Source: Deltaproteobacteria bacterium
Lineage (GTDB): Bacteria > Desulfobacterota > Desulfarculia > Adiutricales > Adiutricaceae
Direction: 5' to 3'
Length of the DNA stretch: 13,087 nucleotides
Assembly: GCA_031257955.1 (NCBI GenBank)
Contig: JAIRNQ010000265.1
Location: 1-13,087, forward strand
The stretch's first letter is position 1; the number at the start of each line of letters is the position of its first letter. The position numbers and the translations under genes are program-made. A model generated the notes under the pieces. That model worked only from the letters and a program-made list of their open reading frames with translations. It did not search any database and had not been told where the DNA came from. Shown here piece by piece: positions 6,071-10,238 of the stretch.

Positions 6071-6481
6071 CCTCCTCCCCTGGACGCCGATTGGACCAGT
6101 GGGACAAGGGCTAGGCAACTGCCTCCACGGAACTACAGATGGGACATGAGCTTGGAGATCGCCTCCTCAATAATCTTTATAGGACACGAGTTTGGAGATC
6201 GCCTCCTCAGGAATCTTTATGGGACACGAGCTTGGAGATCGCCTTCTTGGGAATTTGTATGAAATTGAGTCCAGGCAATCGCCTCATCGAGAATCTATAT
6301 GGGATATGGGACACGGACTGAATAGCTAACTGCCTGGGGTGTCAAAGCGGGGCTAAAATTCATTTGTCCAAATATATTGCCAAGGCTTCGATTGTTCGAT
6401 TATTACGCCCTGGCTTCGCCAAACCGGCGCCGGGTTATTTAAGCCGCCGTATAAAGGGCGCGCGATAGGGGAGGAAAACGC
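6071..6481. other. 411-bp gap between paralogs 3 and 4
   Basis: Contains the 40-bp tandem repeat described separately and, after about 6345, an ordinary mixed-composition spacer with no open frame. GGGGAGGAAAAC at its right end is the ribosome binding site of paralog 4. The wider gap may mark a lost family member, but I saw no recognisable remnant of one. Confidence 0.5.
6101..6300 (+). repeat. 40-bp tandem repeat, about five units
   Basis: Units start at 6101, 6141, 6181, 6221 and 6261, exactly 40 bases apart. Those at 6141, 6181 and 6221 are closest, with GGGACACGAGCTTGGAGATC as consensus first half and GCCTCCTCAGGAATCTTTAT as second half. The outer units are degenerate, and a further decayed copy begins near 6308. 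The shared GGAGATCGCCTCC can form a short GGAG/CTCC stem. A 40-base period cannot keep a reading frame from unit to unit, so it is not a protein repeat. Confidence 0.85.
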
Positions 6482-6961
6482 GTGGCAAGCTCAATCCGAT
6501 TTAAGCTCGGGCCATCCGGCCGGTTCGCTTTGGCGGCCATAGTGGCCATTTGTCTTTCGCTGGGCCTGGTTGCCTTAATGGCCGGACCTTTGGCGGCCCA
6601 GGAAAAGTGGCCCTGGGGCGGTTCGATCGATATTTGGCATAGCAACACGTATGCGACTCGCCAAGACCTTTATCCCTACAAGTTTTCCATCAACATCATA
6701 CACATAAATAATGTCCTCAGCAACAATAACGCCATGAGAGACTTGGTCGTGACCACCAATTATGGTGATATTATATTTACAGACATTTTTGATGGCTCGT
6801 ACGCCATGCTTGACTCTGACGGCGTTTTGGCGTCCCGAACCGAGATAAATGGCCCGGTTCTCATCCTAAAGGCCACTTGTACGCTTGGCCGGAAGAAATA
6901 CGACGTGACCGAGCTGTTTAGGCCCAGAAAATTCGTCCCGTTTCAGATTATAACCAGATAA
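6482..6961 (+). CDS. Secreted tandem-family protein, paralog 4 (unknown function)
   Basis: Fourth member, 159 residues, starting with GTG at 6482, seven bases after GGGGAGG. The signal peptide (MASSIRFKLGPSGR, core FALAAIVAICLSLGLVALMA, then GPLAAQ) leads into EKWPWGGSIDIWHSN, almost identical to paralog 2. The rest has diverged: an Asn-rich stretch (NNVLSNNNAM), DLVVTTNYGDIIFTDIFDGS, LILKATC, KKYDVTELFRPRKFVPF. One cysteine lies in the mature domain and one in the signal peptide. The 411-bp gap and its own strong ribosome binding site suggest it may be expressed separately. A terminator-like hairpin follows directly, closing the cluster. Function unknown. Confidence 0.84.
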   Translation: MASSIRFKLGPSGRFALAAIVAICLSLGLVALMAGPLAAQEKWPWGGSIDIWHSNTYATRQDLYPYKFSINIIHINNVLSNNNAMRDLVVTTNYGDIIFTDIFDGSYAMLDSDGVLASRTEINGPVLILKATCTLGRKKYDVTELFRPRKFVPFQIITR

Positions 6962-6967
6962 CGGCAT

Positions 6968-6999
6968 GGCCTGAACGGCAATCGGCCGGGCCTTTTGTT
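6968..6999 (+). terminator. Probable intrinsic terminator after paralog 4
   Basis: GGCCTG (6968-6973) pairs with CGGGCC (6987-6992), including one T.G pair, and is followed by TTTTGTT. It begins six bases past the paralog 4 stop. An alternative stem, GGCCGGGCC with GGCCGGCC (6984-7011), competes with it. Confidence 0.5.
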
Positions 7000-7125
7000 C
7001 CCTGGCCGGCCATAGTCGTGGCCGGAATTATTCGCGCGGCAGGCTAAAGCCCGTGCCGGTGGGGAAACGGCACGAGAATTGCGTAGGGATGGGCGTTCGG
7101 CCCGGAAAGGAAAGATGATTGGCCC

Positions 7126-7491
7126 ATGTTTAAAACGCTGAGGAACATCCCCAAGCGGGCGGTTTCGTCCATGGGGTACTCGCTGAGCGGGCTGAGGCTG
7201 GCCTTTGGGAAGGAAGAGTCGGTACGGTTGGAAACGCTGGCCCTGGCGATATTGATAGGGATATTGGCGGCGGTCCAGTGGCCGATGTGGAAGAAGGCGA
7301 CCCTATTGGCCGTTTTTATGATCATACCGCTGACCGAGCTGATTAATTCGGCCATCGAGGACCTTGGCGATCTGGTCAGCCCCGATTACCACCCCAGTAT
7401 CAAGGCGGCCAAGGACAAGGGATCGGCGGCGGTGCTGTTGGCCATCGTTATTGGCTTGGTCAGTTTGGCGGCGCTGATATTTTGTCCATGA
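7126..7491 (+). CDS. dgkA: Diacylglycerol kinase DgkA (prokaryotic membrane lipid kinase)
   Basis: This 121-residue integral membrane enzyme transfers phosphate from ATP to diacylglycerol (undecaprenol in some relatives), recycling lipid by-products at the inner membrane. The family signature is present: ELINSAIEDLGDLV (71-84) with the metal and catalytic residues Glu71, Asn74 and Glu78, and AKDKGSAAV (95-103). The N-terminal amphipathic segment is GYSLSGLRLAFGKEESVRLE, with Glu30 or Glu31 in the conserved position. Three membrane helices fit residues 36-52, 57-79 and 101-119. The Gram-negative type rather than the Gram-positive undecaprenol kinase is suggested by sequence and length. GGAAAGGAAAG ends 11 bases before the ATG, a slightly long spacing. 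Separate from the paralog cluster, whose terminator lies between. Confidence 0.93.
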   Translation: MFKTLRNIPKRAVSSMGYSLSGLRLAFGKEESVRLETLALAILIGILAAVQWPMWKKATLLAVFMIIPLTELINSAIEDLGDLVSPDYHPSIKAAKDKGSAAVLLAIVIGLVSLAALIFCP

Positions 7492-7501
7492 TTTTTTTGT
7501 A

Positions 7502-7536
7502 CCCTTTACCGTGGATGGTAATACCACGGGAAGGGG
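7502..7536 (+). other. Stable hairpin after dgkA
   Basis: CCCTTTACCGTGG (7502-7514) pairs with CCACGGGAAGGGG across a nine-base loop, about 12 pairs with one A.G mismatch. A T tract lies before it (7492-7499), not after, so it is not a textbook plus-strand terminator. A second GC-rich hairpin, CCAGGG / CCCTGG, lies at 7613-7630. Either may end or stabilise the dgkA message. Confidence 0.4.
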
Positions 7537-7659
7537 GAAATTGGGCGGAGAGTCCCAACGTTTTTGTCTAAAAATAAGCGGGTCACTGGGCCGCGGGCCA
7601 GAATGGCCACGGCCAGGGGCGCGGCCCTGGGCCATTGAGGCGTAAATATCGTTATAAAT

Positions 7660-7760
7660 TTATAAATCGTCCCGGCCTAATCCTTCCTTCCATTGAAAGG
7701 AATTATCGGCTTATAAATCGTCCCAGTCTAATCCTTCCTTCCAGTGAGGGGAATTACGGA
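7660..7760 (+). repeat. Two 51-bp tandem repeats in front of glnN
   Basis: Units begin at 7660 and 7711 with TTATAAATCGTCCC, continue through CTAATCCTTCCTTCCA, and end in GGAATTA.CGG. Each contains a TATAAA and a possible stem: TTCCTT / AAGGAA in unit 1 and TTCCTT / GGGGAA in unit 2, where G.U pairs would preserve the stem in RNA. The array ends about 17 bases before glnN. A regulatory role, as tandem binding sites or leader hairpins, is inferred from position. Confidence 0.7.
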
Positions 7761-7776
7761 GAACCAAGGAGTTTAA

Positions 7777-9954
7777 ATGTCAGCCCCCAATCCCAGAAAC
7801 GCGGTCAGAGCCAGCATCGCCATTAGCCCACCGGTACTGCCCGCCTCGGAACAATCGCCGCCCGCCGAGCTCTTTGGCCGGGACATTTTCAGCCTAAAAT
7901 TGATGCGGGAGAGATTGCCCAAGTCGGTTTACGAAAGGCTACTTTCGACCATCGACAACGACGACCCCATTAGCCCGTCCGACGCCGACGTCATCGCCAG
8001 CGCCATGAAAGACTGGGCCATTGAGCGTGGGGCCACCCACTTCACCCACTGGTTCCAACCCCTGACCGGTTTGTCGGCCGAAAAACACGACGCCTTCTTA
8101 ACCCCCACCCAGACCGGGGAGATCATCAACGAGTTTAGCGGCAAGATGCTGGTAAAGGGCGAGCCCGACGCCTCGTCCTTCCCCTCGGGCGGCATCAGAT
8201 CCACCTTCGAGGCCCGGGGTTACACGGCCTGGGACCCAACCAGCCCGGCCTTCTTGCTCAAGAGCGGCGGCCGCCACACCCTCTACGTCCCGACCATATT
8301 TTTGTCCCACACCGGCGAGGCCCTGGACGCCAAGACGCCGCTTTTGCGCTCCCAGGAAGCCGTCTCCAACCAGGCCATCAGGATTTTGCGTTTCTTTGGA
8401 AACGATCGGGTGACCCGGGTTCGGGCCATGGTCGGGCCGGAGCAGGAATATTTCCTGGTCGACCGGAGGCTGTATAGCTTAAGGCCGGATCTGATCATGA
8501 GCGGCCGGACCCTCTTTGGGGCCCCGGCCCCCAAGGGCCAGGAGCTGGAAGATCACTACTTCGGGGCCATCAGCCCTAAGATTCTGGCCTTCATGACCGA
8601 GGTGGAAAACCGTCTCTGGGCCTTGGCCATCCCGGCCCGGACCAGGCACAACGAGGTGGCCCCGGCCCAGTTCGAGCTGGCCCCCCTCTACGAGCAGATA
8701 AACCTGGCCGTGGACCATAACATGCTGCTCCTGAAGATCTTGCGGGACACGGCCAACGAATACGGCCTGGCTTGCCTTCTGCACGAGAAGCCCTTCGCCG
8801 GGGTTAACGGCTCGGGCAAGCACAACAACTGGTCGCTGTGCGACTCCGAAGGCAACAACCTCATGGACCCCGGCCCGACCCCCTGGAAAAACTCCCAGTT
8901 CATGGTCTTTCTGGCCGCCGTCCTCAGGGCCGTCCACAAATACGGGGTGCCGCTGCGCATCGGGGTGACCGGGGCCGGTAACGACCACCGTCTGGGCGCG
9001 AACGAGGCCCCGCCGGCCATACTTTCGGTTTTCCTGGGCGAGCAGCTCACCGACGTCATCAAGGCCTACAGCGAAGGCAAAAGCGACACCGAGACTTGGC
9101 GCGGCGGGGCCATGACCCCGGGCGTTTCGGCCTTGGCCCCCTTGGCCCGGGACATCACCGACCGGAACCGCACCAGCCCCTTCGCCTTTACCGGCAACAA
9201 ATTCGAGTTCCGGGCCGTGGGTTCCTCCCAGTCCATAGCCCTGCCCAATATCACCCTCAACGCCTCGGTGGCCTGCGCCCTGGACGACATCGCCAGCGAG
9301 CTGGAGAAGATCGGCAACGCCGATCCCGACAAGGCGGCCAGGACGGTCCTGACCAAGATCTTCGAGGAGCATTTGCCCATAGTCTTTAACGGCAACAACT
9401 ACACCCAGGAATGGGAAGACGAGGCCGCCAAGAGGGGCCTGCCCAATTACAAGGACAGCGTCACCGCCCTGGGTTACCTGAGCAGCCCCGAGGTCAAGGA
9501 AGTCTTTACCCGCCACGGCATTTTAAACGAGCGGGAGCTTGAGGCCAGGCAGGAGGTCCTCCTGGAAAACTACATCAAAGTGGTCCACGTGGAGACCAAA
9601 CTGGTCCAGTCCATGGGCCGCTCGACCATCCTCCCGGTGGCCCTAAAGGCCTTGGCCGAAACGGCCGCCCTGGTGGGGCTGCCCAAACCGGCCGGGGTTA
9701 GTTACCACCCTGGCCAAGCCCACTACGACAGCCTCTTTACCCACTCGGCCAAGCTTGGGGAGCTGTTGGACAAGCTGGACGCCACCCACGTCAAGCTCGA
9801 CGCCACGGAGGGGGTCTTCCCCAAGGCCAAGGGGGCCCGGGACGAACTTATCCCGCTCCTTCTGGAGATCCGGACCCACGTCGACGCTTTGGAGCTTTTG
9901 ATTAGCGACTCCGATTGGCCGCTGCCCAAGTACGGCGAGCTCCTCTGGCAGTAA
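7777..9954 (+). CDS. glnN: Glutamine synthetase type III (GSIII)
   Basis: GSIII makes glutamine from glutamate, ammonium and ATP. The 725-residue length and motif set are those of the GSIII family rather than the roughly 470-residue GSI or 360-residue GSII. Visible motifs are GPEQEYFLVD (220-229), NEVAPAQFELAPLYE (292-306), NGSGKHNNWS (344-353, active-site loop), GVTGAGNDHRLGANEAPPAI (396-415) and FTGNKFEFRAVGSSQ (471-485), followed by the C-terminal region of the family (FNGNNYTQEW onward). Metal-binding Glu and His residues are intact as far as the motifs show. AAGGAG six bases before the ATG fixes the start. The first 30 residues are Pro/Ser/Ala-rich and variable. gltB follows in the same direction, completing a GS-GOGAT pair. 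No adenylylation site is expected in this family. Confidence 0.96.
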   Translation: MSAPNPRNAVRASIAISPPVLPASEQSPPAELFGRDIFSLKLMRERLPKSVYERLLSTIDNDDPISPSDADVIASAMKDWAIERGATHFTHWFQPLTGLSAEKHDAFLTPTQTGEIINEFSGKMLVKGEPDASSFPSGGIRSTFEARGYTAWDPTSPAFLLKSGGRHTLYVPTIFLSHTGEALDAKTPLLRSQEAVSNQAIRILRFFGNDRVTRVRAMVGPEQEYFLVDRRLYSLRPDLIMSGRTLFGAPAPKGQELEDHYFGAISPKILAFMTEVENRLWALAIPARTRHNEVAPAQFELAPLYEQINLAVDHNMLLLKILRDTANEYGLACLLHEKPFAGVNGSGKHNNWSLCDSEGNNLMDPGPTPWKNSQFMVFLAAVLRAVHKYGVPLRIGVTGAGNDHRLGANEAPPAILSVFLGEQLTDVIKAYSEGKSDTETWRGGAMTPGVSALAPLARDITDRNRTSPFAFTGNKFEFRAVGSSQSIALPNITLNASVACALDDIASELEKIGNADPDKAARTVLTKIFEEHLPIVFNGNNYTQEWEDEAAKRGLPNYKDSVTALGYLSSPEVKEVFTRHGILNERELEARQEVLLENYIKVVHVETKLVQSMGRSTILPVALKALAETAALVGLPKPAGVSYHPGQAHYDSLFTHSAKLGELLDKLDATHVKLDATEGVFPKAKGARDELIPLLLEIRTHVDALELLISDSDWPLPKYGELLWQ

Positions 9955-9979
9955 GGCCTCTCCCACCTAACCGTAATCT

Positions 9980-10010
9980 CGCCAAGGGCGGCCACGGGCC
10001 GCCCTTGGCG
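9980..10010 (+). terminator. Strong hairpin terminator-like structure after glnN
   Basis: A perfect 14-bp stem (CGCCAAGGGCGGCC with its complement) around a three-base ACG loop, starting 25 bases after the glnN stop. Only a weak T content follows (TCTGCGG), so termination may need Rho, or the hairpin may protect the glnN 3' end. It suggests glnN and gltB are not one simple transcript. Confidence 0.6.
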
Positions 10011-10054
10011 TCTGCGGCGATAGAGGCCGGAGGCTTCGCGGACGTGCGGACCCG

Positions 10055-10072
10055 CGGACGTCCGGACGTCCG
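10055..10072. promoter_or_regulatory. 18-bp perfect palindrome upstream of gltB
   Basis: CGGACGTCCGGACGTCCG equals its own reverse complement. A further GCGGACGT lies just upstream (10039-10046), so GGACGT occurs three times within about 35 bases. A dimeric regulator site for gltB is plausible but unproven. Confidence 0.35.
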
Positions 10073-10188
10073 AGGGTGCCACACGGGCGTAAGGGATTGT
10101 GGTAAAATGAACGAATTCCCGACCGGTTATATTTTTGCGCCGACGGGATCAATTTAAAACCCGTAAACAATGAATCCGGATAGCCTTA

Positions 10189-10226
10189 TCCCCAAAAGGG
10201 TTCCCTTTGGGGACTCCTTTGGGGAG
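10189..10226 (+). promoter_or_regulatory. gltB leader with alternative hairpin arms
   Basis: TCCCCAAA (10189-10196) can pair with either of two copies of TTTGGGGA (10206-10213 or 10218-10225), which lie in a 10-bp direct repeat CCTTTGGGGA. The second copy includes GGGGAG, the best Shine-Dalgarno candidate for gltB, 12 bases before its ATG. The two folds exclude each other. Confidence 0.45.
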
Positions 10227-10238
10227 CGACAGAGAAAC

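Noticed and set aside
6139..6321. 60-residue plus-strand frame across the 40-bp repeat
   Set aside because: The 40-base period changes frame at each unit, so the repeat is not coding, and no ribosome binding site precedes it.
7492..7536. Intrinsic terminator of dgkA
   Set aside because: The T tract precedes the hairpin on the plus strand, the wrong order for a Rho-independent terminator, so it is listed only as a hairpin.
8479..9516. 345-residue open frame on the minus strand
   Set aside because: It lies wholly inside glnN, antisense to conserved GSIII motifs; in GC-rich DNA long antisense frames are expected.
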